DNA of 64,000 bases from Tamarix chinensis (lineage: Eukaryota > Streptophyta > Magnoliopsida > Caryophyllales > Tamaricaceae), in the NCBI GenBank assembly GCA_030549775.1, contig CM060173.1:30384032-30448031 (forward strand), in the 5' to 3' direction. The notes beneath the pieces are model-generated. The model saw nothing but the letters and a program-made list of their open reading frames with translations, made no database searches and was not told where the DNA came from. Below, one piece after another: positions 1-9,892 of the stretch (positions are counted from its first letter, which is position 1; each line of letters begins with the position of its first letter). The position numbers and the translations under genes are program-made.

Positions 1-1459
1 CATATATTGAATAGCCATTGAACACCTATGTATTTGAGGTATATTCAATAATAGATGAATATAAAATGAGTATAAAAAATTTATAATAATTTTTATTCGT
101 CAAAAACATAGTAATACGAATATTTATTTATAGATAAAAAAAGAGAAATATTTTGATACACTTTTTTATAATGGGTATTATTAAATTTTAGTCAAAAGAA
201 ATAAAATTAAATCTCCGTATCCATTATAAAATGTACGAAGTTTTCTCTTTTATATTTAAAGTCGGTCCTAAATAAGTTATAAGATACTTTTGATGTACAA
301 AATGAGGACTCAAATTGGTGAGGAAAAACCAAGAGCCTTTCCATATTCCTTTATTCATCTTTTTTGGGGCAGGGGAGGGGGGAGTTATTATATTATACAA
401 ACTCTCAACCCTTCAACTACAATTGTGTGTTGAGGTCGTGTTGAAATTTGCTCTACCACTCATCAAAAAACACAACCCTAATACAAGTTTGTTGAGTTTT
501 CGATTATTGTTCTGACTGTTGTTAAATTCCAACAAAATTCAAATTTTTAAGTCCGCACAAGACCTTCAAAGAATTCCCATGAGCCCACTACATGATGTTG
601 CCTTGCCTTCAATTTTGACGAATAATAGCAGTGCAATGCAAGGCAATGCAAATGCAGCTTTTTACGTGATCATATTTATTACAAGAAGGGTCCTTTTCTC
701 ACGTTAAAGCTGATAGACCAATTTGCCCCTTCACTCACAGGATGCAGCTGAGCACCAATCTATCCAGCTATTATCCTAAGACAAAATATAAATAAATAAA
801 GAATGACACACCTCCAAAATTTAAGGAACTCATAGGCCTCTCCTGAAAATCTCCACCCCCGCCATGACAAACAATCCTTTCCATATACTTTAATCAATTT
901 CAAGTACAAGCAAAGACACAGACAAATGAAAGAGGAGACAAACCATTTCCACTCTTGTTTCCAGTCACTATCTGATTTGAATTTTCCTCTCATCATGCAC
1001 CCTAATTTTATATTGCATGCAACCTCCGAATATTCAAAAACAAGCTTGGAAATGGGCCATCGATCGATTCTGACTAAATACAACTGTTAAAATTCAAAGA
1101 AACAGTAATACAAAGTTCAAGAAACAGGGAAGGGGTACTAAAAACAGAGTAACGCTACTGGTGGAAATGTACAATATCTGGTTCTTCATTTTCTGTAGAA
1201 ATTCACCCAGCCATCAAATTCTTCTCTTTAAAGTAAACAACTTCTGCCGAACCGCTTAAATTGATTCCGACCGATACCAAGAACTCAAACCACAATGCGC
1301 AGGAATGGCGAACCTATAATAACAGCATACAAAGGGTAGACGGCCCCCTTCTGATCCGATGGCAGACAAAGAGAAGAAAATGCTGCAACTTAAAGATACC
1401 ATAGGATGCCCAACGCATAGTTGAAACATGTAACTAATTGATTAACCTTCTAACAATCT
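1..1459. other. Host intergenic DNA, no gene seen
   Basis: AT-rich sequence downstream (3' side) of the CLE gene. No open frame here resembles a known family and none is long enough to trust. The part nearest 1459 should hold the 3' UTR of the CLE transcript. I see no clear poly(A) signal close to the stop; the nearest AATAAA on the minus strand is near 676-681, about 780 bases away. Confidence 0.5.
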
Positions 1460-1819
1460 TCAATTATGAAGTGGGTTCGGCCCACTTGGAACTAATCTTT
1501 TCTCCACACCGTATCTTGGATCGATTTCATCGCCATGAGATGACGGCGGACGCGGCGGCGTTGGTGGTGGTAGGTATTGATATAATAAATCACCATTTTG
1601 GAAGCAAATAGAAGGTGGGTATTTTGAAGGATAGGAATGACAATAGGAGTGGCGGCGGATATGCTGACGGTTCTGACTTGAAGAGGGATCAAGAAAGAGG
1701 GGAGTATTAGCGCTGTAATGGGCAGAAGAACTTGATGCAAAGAAGAAAAGAACAAGTATGAACGAGATTAATCTGGTAATAGAGGGCAGAGAAGAAGATG
1801 AAGGGAGAGAACTCATCAT
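1460..1819 (-). CDS. CLE signalling-peptide precursor (CLE9/CLE10 type)
   Basis: A single-exon frame of 119 codons encodes a CLE prepropeptide. Residues 1-33 form a signal peptide: Ser-rich start, hydrophobic core LISFILVLFFFA, small residues SSSSA before the likely cleavage site. A variable, Pro/Ser-rich middle follows. The extreme C-terminus, residues 108-119, is the dodecapeptide RLVPSGPNPLHN, preceded by RYGVEK. The family secretes such precursors, trims them to 12-13 residues and hydroxylates the Pro residues at peptide positions 4 and 7. This dodecapeptide is the one known from Arabidopsis CLE9 and CLE10, which act through HSL1 and BAM receptor kinases in stomatal-lineage and xylem development; the same role here is inference. 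The first ATG is chosen because an in-frame TAA lies four codons upstream. A second ATG follows at once. Length, intronless structure and terminal motif all fit an intact gene. Confidence 0.93.
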   Translation of the reverse strand: MMSSLPSSSSLPSITRLISFILVLFFFASSSSAHYSANTPLFLDPSSSQNRQHIRRHSYCHSYPSKYPPSICFQNGDLLYQYLPPPTPPRPPSSHGDEIDPRYGVEKRLVPSGPNPLHN

Positions 1820-1865
1820 GATGGTGACTTAACCTTGAGAGAAAGATTGAAAGGCGAGTGGGAGA

Positions 1866-1890
1866 AGAGAGAGAGAGAGGGAGGGAGAGA
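1866..1890 (-). repeat. CT-rich leader tract (GA on the plus strand)
   Basis: A run of GA and GGGA units on the plus strand, so CT-rich in the sense of the CLE transcript, sits between the CLE start codon and the possible upstream ORF. Such pyrimidine tracts are common in plant 5' leaders and core promoters. Confidence 0.5.
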
Positions 1891-1941
1891 TTAATGATGT
1901 GAATTGAAATGTGAAGTTTCGGTGAGAAGATTGCCAAACAT
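1891..1941 (-). promoter_or_regulatory. Possible upstream ORF (16 codons) in the CLE leader
   Basis: Reading the minus strand, an ATG at 1941 opens a 16-codon frame (starting MFGNLL) that ends in TAA at 1891, about 70 bases before the CLE start codon. If transcription starts from the TATA box near 2070 this ATG lies in the leader and could lower CLE translation. Whether it is transcribed is not known from the sequence. Confidence 0.35.
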
Positions 1942-2066
1942 GAGCAGAGTTTGTGTAGGGAGCAAGTGATGGGCACTAATTAATTGCGAGAAAAAAGGGG
2001 GCAAAAAGGAGGGAGTCCGCTTCTGGTTCAGCGTAAAGACGTCTCTTTCTGGTCTCGTCTCTTCAG

Positions 2067-2073
2067 TTTTATA
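2067..2073 (-). promoter_or_regulatory. Candidate TATA box of the CLE gene
   Basis: The minus strand reads TATAAAA here, about 250 bases upstream of the CLE start codon. A start site some 30 bases downstream would give a leader of about 215 bases. Chosen by motif and position only. Confidence 0.4.
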
Positions 2074-2263
2074 CTATCGAGTATCAATAACATGTCGTTT
2101 TGTTGGTCAGTTTAATTAATAAATTTCAGAATACTTTCAAAGAACAAAAGGAAAAAATAAATAATCAGAATTCAGAACCCTTGGTACACTGCGGTGAATA
2201 AATACATGTCATAGGACTTTGCCTTTTTCTGAACTAAGTAAATGATTCTGTAATGAATATTAA

Positions 2264-3933
2264 GGGTCCGTTTGATTTGTAAAAAATAAGAAGAAAAAAA
2301 AGTAAAGAAAAATAAAAGAAAAAAAAAATAAGTAAAATTATTTTCTTTCTTATTTAATTATTGATTTTTTTTGAAAAATATAATTTTTGAAAAGTGTTTT
2401 TAGTATTTGGTATATAGAAATAATTTTTTAAAATTAATTATTCTTATTTGAATACTTTTGTATATTTAATAAAAATAAAAATATGATATTGATACATTAA
2501 AAAATTATAAAAACTCTATAAAGTCAATACTAATTATTTTTTTTGAAATATTCTAAAATATTACATAAATAACTTATAATAATTTTTAAAAAATCTAAAA
2601 ATATATAAATATTTCATATTCTTTTTTTATTTTACATGATAAAAAAATATAAAAGGAAAAATAATAATTTCATGGCTTGTTACTGACGCATCTGTTAGTT
2701 CCATAAAAAATCAATAACCTTCAAAATATCCTATTAATAAGAGATAAAATAAATAAATAAATAAGTATTTCGCTCTATGCGACTAGGCACTAATGTAAGA
2801 AATTAGAGATCAAGGTTCATCGCAACCAACAATGTATAATAATAAACATTGTTGTAATTTACATTTTCATGATATTTTGATATTATTTTATTAAGTTTCG
2901 TAATACTCTTAAGCCCACTTTTTTACTACAATTTATTTATCAAAATATATAAAAACTATATTTATTTTTAAATAAAAAGGTACTAATAACAATTCACATA
3001 TACAATCTAGCTAATTAATTTGACACTAGTTCACAAATATAAATATAAAGAAAAATTAGAATTATATAAAATTAAACTATTTCTCTTCTATATAAATCTA
3101 ACTAATTTTTTTCAAGCATACTCGGTCTTGGTTTTTCATCACCCTCTCTCTCCTCCCTTTTTCTCCCGCCAAGTCCCCCAACCCGCTCTTACCTCCCGTT
3201 CTCTTCAAATGGCAGAACCACACCACCAACTCCATCCTTCTCTCCTCACCTTTGTCATTCAGCTCTAGCCATTTTTTCCCTCTAGTGAGCTCTAGCAGAC
3301 GAGTTAGACAAACTAAAGAGGCTCACACAAAAAGAACTGCAACGCTCCACGATCAACAACAACAATAATGCTCTACCACACCGCCGCCACTCTTCTTCCC
3401 TTTATCCTCCTCATCACTTCATTTATTTCTAGTTAGTTAGGTGACAACCACCGCCATCACCAGCATCTTTGAGAAGCCATGGAATTCTAAATCTGAGCAC
3501 CACAATTGTATTTTAAAGAGAAGAATCTTTGAAGAATTTTATGGATAGCAGATCTAAGATTTTAAACTCCCGCATCCTCTCCTAACAACCTCCCAAATCT
3601 AAATCTAAAGTACAAAATAAGGTATATAATAAAAAATAATGAGAAAGAATGAGGAAGAGAGACGAATCATAGGTAAAAATGTCACAAGTTAAAATGAAGA
3701 AGATGACAAAGGAAGAAAAGAAAAAATGTTGGGTTGGACTCTCGATTATTTTTTCCACGGAAAGATCCAAACTTTCCTTAAGTTTATAAGAGAAAAATTG
3801 ATTAGCATAACTCTCTTTATTAGTTTTTCTGGATTTTTTTCTTATAATTTCTCAATTAGCCAAACAATTTTAAAATGGTTTCCTTCTAATTTTTTTCCCT
3901 TTCCCTAATAGTTTTCTAAAACTAAATAGACTC
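2264..3933. mobile_element. Possible non-autonomous TIR DNA transposon
   Basis: The left end starts GGGTCCGTTTGATTT and the right end, read on the minus strand, starts GAGTCTATTTAGTTTT; about two thirds of the bases agree. Both ends are flanked by TAA, which would suit the 3 bp target duplication of PIF/Harbinger elements. The interior is AT-rich with a pyrimidine-rich block at 3138-3500 and no transposase. The ends are imperfect and no second copy is visible in the window, so this is tentative. Confidence 0.3.
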
Positions 3934-4156
3934 TAAAGATTAGTAATTAATGGTACATATTTCTATAAAAAGAAATTAATAATAAATGAAAAGGTAACCC
4001 CTTTCTTAATTTTGTCATACTGTATTAGCTAACGAAAAAGTATACTCACTCTTTAAATAACTCTAGTTTCTTAATATATAGTGCATATTGAGGATTTGGA
4101 TCGGTCTTGTATGGCCATAGAGTTCAATCTATATTTGAAATTTGCTTCTTTATATC

Positions 4157-4157
<1 letters not shown>

Positions 4158-4196
<39 letters not shown>
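4158..4196. repeat. (ATT)n microsatellite
   Basis: Thirteen uninterrupted ATT units in host DNA between the CLE gene and the transposon nest. Confidence 0.95.
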
Positions 4197-4543
4197 GTAA
4201 AGGGATATTTATCCTTCTTTAGCGCTTAGTTATCTATTGCAAGGATACATATTTTTATGTAACTAGGTGTCCGAACATTGATACGAGGATGACACTAAAA
4301 CAAGAGTTTATTTTCTTCATTTTCTTTGTATATTAATTTGATGTATTGAAAATTTTAATGTGATATAAAAAAAATTAAAGAATAACACATTAATTGTTTT
4401 TCATAACCAATTAATATAAAAATAAAATGAAGAGAAAATCATAATTTTTTTAAAAAATATTTATTTTTAGTTTGTTGACAACTATTGAATTTTTAATTAT
4501 GGCACACAACAATTCAAATGAACCAAAAATTGAGAAAGCCATA

Positions 4544-4804
4544 CTCCATTTGTTTCACAATATAGAACTTATAATTTATTATTGTGTTTCATAATATAGG
4601 CCTTATTTTAAGTTTCAACAAATATCTATTAGTATATTTTCTAATTTACCCTCTTTAACTGCATTAATGTATCTCATAACAATTAAATTGTTTAAAATTC
4701 AATATGGGCATTTTAATCAATTTATGTATTATTTATCCTAAATTCTAATAATTCTTAATATGTATACTAAAAAACTATAGGTTGCTTATTATGAAATAGG
4801 GGAA
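4544..4804. mobile_element. Stowaway-like MITE
   Basis: The left end CTCCATTTGTTTCACAATAT resembles the Stowaway terminus (CTCCCTCCGTTTC... type). The right end, read on the minus strand, is TTCCCCTATTTCATAAT. A TA dinucleotide flanks each end, as expected for a Tc1/mariner target site. About 260 bp, AT-rich, no coding capacity, which is typical of the class. Confidence 0.65.
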
Positions 4805-5071
4805 TAATTAATTAGAATCTTATTTAGTAGCTTGATTTTGGCATATCAAAGTAGTATTTGTTCCTAAATTATAGTGTTTCAATTTAAGTCATATCATGTG
4901 TGAGTATTTATATTCCATTAATTACATAGAAAAAAACTAGGACAGAAACCCAGTTCAATCAATTTAACTAGGTATCATAAGGTCCTCGGGTATAATAATT
5001 TTTTATAAATAAATTTGCATACTAATTAGGGAGAATCAAGGAAATTAGTTGAATAGGTTGGAATTTAGTAC
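4805..5071. other. AT-rich host DNA, nothing recognised
   Basis: Short stretch between the MITE and the start of the outermost retrotransposon. No gene or repeat structure is evident. Confidence 0.5.
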
Positions 5072-6302
5072 AATAATACCCCCAATTTTATCTAATCCTA
5101 ATCCTACATAATTAAAATCTTAACCTAATTCTAATCTCAAAAAATTGATATTTCTACATTACCCTAATTTCTTAATCCTAAATGTTAATCTAATCCTAAT
5201 ATTTATTTATTTTCATTAATATTTTTAATCTAAATCTAACCTCAAATAGTTAATAATTAATTTTACCATAATTTTCTAATCTTAATTATTTTAACATAAT
5301 TATAATCCCAAGCCTAAGCTTATTTTCTCATTTTCCTTTTTCTCCTTCTCCTTTTATTTTTCCTCCTTCCCGATTTCCTTTTTCTTGTTCTTCCTCTTCC
5401 TCTTACGGGAATCAATCTTCCTCAAGACCTTTTTCTTTCTACCATGTTTACACCCTAACCTACCTATCATACCTTCACCATCACCATCATCAACTCACAC
5501 ATCTCTAGGGATTTGTTTCGTTGAAAACCTTACCCCCGATCATACCACACTTCCTTTTATTATTCTCTCAACCATTTACACCACCCTTCCATATATATAC
5601 CCTACACTCTTTCTCCTCACTTCTTTTAATTTATTCACCTTACTACCTCCCTTCCTCCATTACCATTGAGCACCCCAAACCCATGACAACTCCCAAATTT
5701 TGCATTGTGGAACCATCAAACACCCAACGTTCTTGCAACTCTATATCACCACCGGCATTAAACTCTATTCCTTTCCCCCTAACACTGGCTCTCACCACTT
5801 TTTTTCACCCATTTTCGTTGGCCCTTAGTTTTTTCTCCCCCATCACCTTTGGTCCCCATCACCATTGCCACCTTTCAACCTTCAACCCTCATCATTATTT
5901 CTTACCTCTAGCTTCGACCTCCACTTCTGATCTCCCTTTAGCAATGACCCCCATCATTGTTGCCACCCCCTTAGCAATGACTTCTAATGGCTTTGCTCCC
6001 CCTTTTTCTTTGGCATTATTTTTCATCCCCTTTTGGTTGCACAAGTTTCAGCCGTTGCAACTTCATACCTTACGATTCGGTTTTTACTATACTCTCCATT
6101 ATCCTTTACCTTAGCCTTTCCTTGGTTATATCCCTAAGTTATAATTTTTGTATCCTTGTTTAATAGGTGATTTTTCAGAGGTCTCGGAGGATTTTGGATA
6201 GGTTTATATGTGCTTAAGGACCAGTGTCCTTTTCGGTAAGGATACAAGTCATAGTGAGGATTTTTCTATTAAATGTTATGTAGGATGGTTGTGAATTATA
6301 AT
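5072..6302 (+). mobile_element. TK1 5' LTR, first segment (Tekay-like)
   Basis: Starts AATAATACCCCCAATTTT, matching the related LTR starts TGTAATCCCCC at 14209 and TGAAATACCCCC (minus strand at 22974); the canonical TG has become AA. An AT-rich block is followed by a pyrimidine-rich tract at about 5320-6115 and a segment around 6170-6260 containing CGGTAAGG, the same order as in TK3. The LTR breaks at 6302, where LINE LN1 is inserted, and continues at 38453. Assignment rests on shared order and local similarity with TK3, so the exact start is uncertain. Confidence 0.6.
6288..6302 (+). repeat. LN1 target-site duplication, left copy
   Basis: GTTGTGAATTATAAT directly abuts the LINE poly(A) end. 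The partner copy GTTGTGTATTACCAT is at 38438-38452; 12 of 15 bases agree. Confidence 0.7.
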
Positions 6303-6599
6303 ATTTTTTTTTTGTAGTTAATGAATTTTTGTATTAATACCAAAATATCATGACTTAAAACCAAGAGTTAAAGGAACAAGCAGCTATAACTATACATGGC
6401 ATGAATATAACATCAAAAATAGGTTATGAAAGCTCAAACTATCATGCATATTGGCAATCTTATACAATACTTCACAAATAATATATTTCAAACCCTTCTA
6501 GGGGGAGGAATTGGAAAGCTTAAATACTCTAGTATTTCTCTACCTCCATAAATTATACATAAATGTAGCAAAAGGAAAAAAAAATATGAGACCTTTGGG

Positions 6600-9500
6600 G
6601 TCATCACCTTCTCCTTAGGCCTTCTTCTCGGACTCACAATCCCTTATAACTCCATTTTCCAATTTTGAACAATATGACCCCATCTTATATTACTGATAAT
6701 CATATTCGATATATTTTGTGAGAATATAAATTTGGTAGGGATGTGATCTACATCATCATTGGCATCTTCATATATCACACATGTAGGGCTAACCACGACA
6801 CCTATCTTCCTTAGATACATTTAATAGTTAACCTTTCATAAGCTACCAACCAAAAGATGAATTAATATTTAGGAATTTGGATGGAAGGACAAATTGTAGC
6901 TCTTCAAGGAACCTTAGATAATCGTTGTCTCAACTCATGTTAGCACTTAGATATGATAAATTTATCCTATATGGCACAAGTAGAATCAAGTGTTTGGCAA
7001 GTAAAGTACTAACGAAGTTGCATGATGTTTCTCATATCCTATAAGGAGAAGCCTTTTGGTAGAAGCTCCCAGAGTGACATATCTTTAAAATAATATTCAT
7101 GAATTCATTTTAACCCAAAGGAAATTATTCTCCATTGCAAGCTGCCATAACTAATTGTAAATAGTGGCTTTGTTCTAGACTTGAATGTTGAAGATATTGA
7201 TACCACCTTCATTAAGAGGGGAAAAACTTTAGACCATGAAACTAGAGATATTCTTGTTAATGGTGCTAATCCAGACCATAAGAAGGACCTGTAGAGTGCT
7301 TTAATAGTTGTAGTGACCTTAATAAGTAAGATGAAGAGCTGTGACTAGTATGCTTGTATGTTAAATAACACAACTCTAATAAGTTGAAGCCTATCAGAAT
7401 ACGATAACATTTTAACTGACCATTGTCTTATTTTGGATATCATCTTCTCAATTAGATCATATAATCATGTTTAAATAGCCTTGTGCTAGAAAGCGACATT
7501 CCTAAATAAGTGGTAAGAAACGAACTTTCATTAATATGGAATACATTCACCAATGTAGTTCTCTCTGTTTGAGATATACTATCATAGAATAGTTGGCTTT
7601 TGTGCCTTTTCAATTACTATCCAAGAATAGAAGAGAATAATTGAAAAGTGGAAGGAAGTTGTTTAAGTGAGGTTTAGGTGCCATAGGAGAATAATAATAG
7701 GTTATTTGCAGATGCTTAGACAAATGATTTTTGTTATATGCATTTGGGATATGCTTCATACCTTGGTTCATTCCACAAGACATGTAGGAATATATTCAAA
7801 TACTCCATTGCTAAGATAAATAGATATGAGAAGATAGGGCCACCTTGTCTAAGGCCTCTTTTAGCATCAAATAGTGGAGTGGGAAATCCATTAAATAGTA
7901 GAGAGTAACTGATTGAAGTGATACATTTCATTATCAATCTCACAAAGTGAAGAGGGAAGCCCAGGCCATGAAGAACTATTTCCATGAATGACCATTCAAT
8001 AGTCATATGCTTTTCTCAAGTCCAATTTCATAATACATTTAAAGATATGTGTTTATGATTATAGCTTATATCAAGTTTATGATCAAGCAGAATATTATCC
8101 ACTATACACCTACCCTTGATGAATGCACACCAGGAGGGTCCATCTAAGGAGGGGGAAATTGGTTGAATTCAGTTGATTAAGACTTTAGATATTGCCTTAT
8201 AAAGGAACTAGCAACATAAAATAGGCCTTTATTGTTCCACTTTTGCAACTACATCAACTTTAGGGACCAAAGATAATAATGACACATTTAGGCTTTAAGG
8301 AAGAATACCTGAGCAAAAAACATCTTGAACAATTCTCCATGGCTAATCTATAAGAATATGCCAGCATTTCTTGTAGAAGAAATCATTAAATTAGTCAATA
8401 CAAGGATCTTTGTCATCTCCCATAGGAAAGATAGTATGCGTGAATTCCTATTTGGAAACAGGAAGGATGAGACTCTTCTATTGAGAATATAAAAGAAGTT
8501 GGCCTCTAGCAAAAACTTGGGGATCCAAATTACAAGAACACACAAATGAAGATCCCATCAAGTTTTTACAGAAAATTAAGAACAAGGTATCGATGTCTTG
8601 GGGATTGGTAACCAACCTACCCTATTGATTTTAAATGTGGTGGATGGAACATCTATGGGTTAGACGCTTAGAAAAAGCATGGAAAAAACTTTTTATTGTT
8701 ATATCCTAAATTAATCTAGTTAATTCTAGATTTTTTTCCATAGAAGGGTTCCTCACATATGGAATAATGATATAAGTGTCTAAGGTCCTCTTTATCCCTT
8801 TGAATAATATAAAAATTTATACAATTTGATTGTAAGGCCCATTAGTTTTCTTGAACTTTATCCCAAGAAATATTTACTCTATCACTAATACCACCAAATC
8901 CATGAGCATTAAGAGCTTTCAACTTATATTTCAATATCTTCAATTTATATTTAAAATCAAAGACAATTAAACTTTCGTAGGTTGGAGCCAAATATACTGA
9001 ATTAAATGGTCAAAACTATCATCATTTCCCCACATGTTATAGAATTTCAAAGGTCTCTTGGCTATCGAATGTTTGGAACCAAAAGTTAAAATCATGGAGG
9101 AATGATTAGAGACAAGGAGAGTATAAAAAAATGGGAGTTAGTGTAGATTTTCAACTAATGAATAATGCATAACAGCCATCCACCTTACAATGATTGCTTC
9201 TTTGAACAAGTATAAAAAGCACAAGAATAATTAATATTAGTCATCATAAGCTCCTAGTGACAATCACTAAAATCAAACATATCTTGGAGAATTGGTGCCT
9301 CCCATTGGAGTGTTTTTTTATGAGTGGAGGATGATGTTGATATCACCAAAAAGAATCCATAGAGAGTGAGAAGGTTTGTGCCTGACAACCAATAATAAAG
9401 TGCCTTCCTATATGTACTAGTGTTGAGGCCATAGATCCAGGTCATATGAAATGAACTGGAGTTGTACAAGTTAGCAACTATAGAGGTAATCCCCTCGGAG

Positions 9501-9759
9501 CAAGAAGCAATTTCCTGTATATCCCAAAATTGATGATTCCAACCAATCCAAATCCTGTCATTGTAATGGCAGGGATTAATTGTAGATCCATATCCATTTA
9601 TTGTTAGTCTTCATACTAAATATCTATTAACCTATTTATCTTTATTATTATTTCAAGGAAACTGGCCAAAGGTAAGTTATTTCCATGATTCCAGAGTCTC
9701 AAATCCTTCTACTTATTAGGCTTTCTAAAGCCTCTAATATTCAAGCTCCCTATCTTCAT
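6600..9759 (-). pseudogene. LN1 ORF2: endonuclease-reverse transcriptase, decayed
   Basis: Read on the minus strand, ORF2 opens near 9759 with MKIGSLNIRGFRK, the usual start of the plant L1 apurinic endonuclease. Further endonuclease blocks follow (YNSSSFHMTWIYGLN at about 9440-9469). A linker with FFYKKCWHIL lies at about 8345-8385. The reverse transcriptase core includes ITSISYSLLFNG and GLRQGGP (about 7840-7900). The catalytic FADD motif reads S-A-N-N at 7701-7712, so both metal-binding aspartates are gone. The C-terminal zinc-finger region (RKIGVVVSPTCVIYEDAND) is at about 6745-6825. Many stops and frameshifts show it is long dead. Confidence 0.85.
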
Positions 9760-9887
9760 AAAAAAATATTATATCAAGATTAGGTAAAAAATTCCCTAAA
9801 AAAGAACAAGGTATGTACACTAGGTATAATTCTAGAAATTCAAGTGTTAAAGTACCATCCAAATTAAAATCTTCAGAAGTAGCATTA

Positions 9888-9892
9888 GTCAT
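9888..9892 (+). repeat. TK2 target-site duplication, left copy (GTCAT)
   Basis: GTCAT sits immediately left of the TK2 LTR and is repeated exactly at 37141-37145, just after the other LTR. Confidence 0.85.

Noticed and set aside
760..1083. A 107-codon minus-strand frame downstream of the CLE gene
   Set aside because: No family resemblance, no clear promoter or codon signal, and random frames of this size occur in this sequence.
1492..1976. Two other minus-strand frames overlapping the CLE gene
   Set aside because: One is a shifted frame inside the CLE coding region and the other has no ATG at its start (GTG); neither has features of a protein, whereas the CLE frame has a signal peptide and terminal motif.
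3020..3268. An 82-codon plus-strand frame
   Set aside because: Part of a pyrimidine-rich block inside the possible TIR element; no recognisable domain.
5385..6114. A 197-codon open frame rich in Pro, Phe, Ser and His
   Set aside because: It lies in the pyrimidine-rich part of the TK1 LTR and has the same compositional cause; there is no domain or signal of coding.
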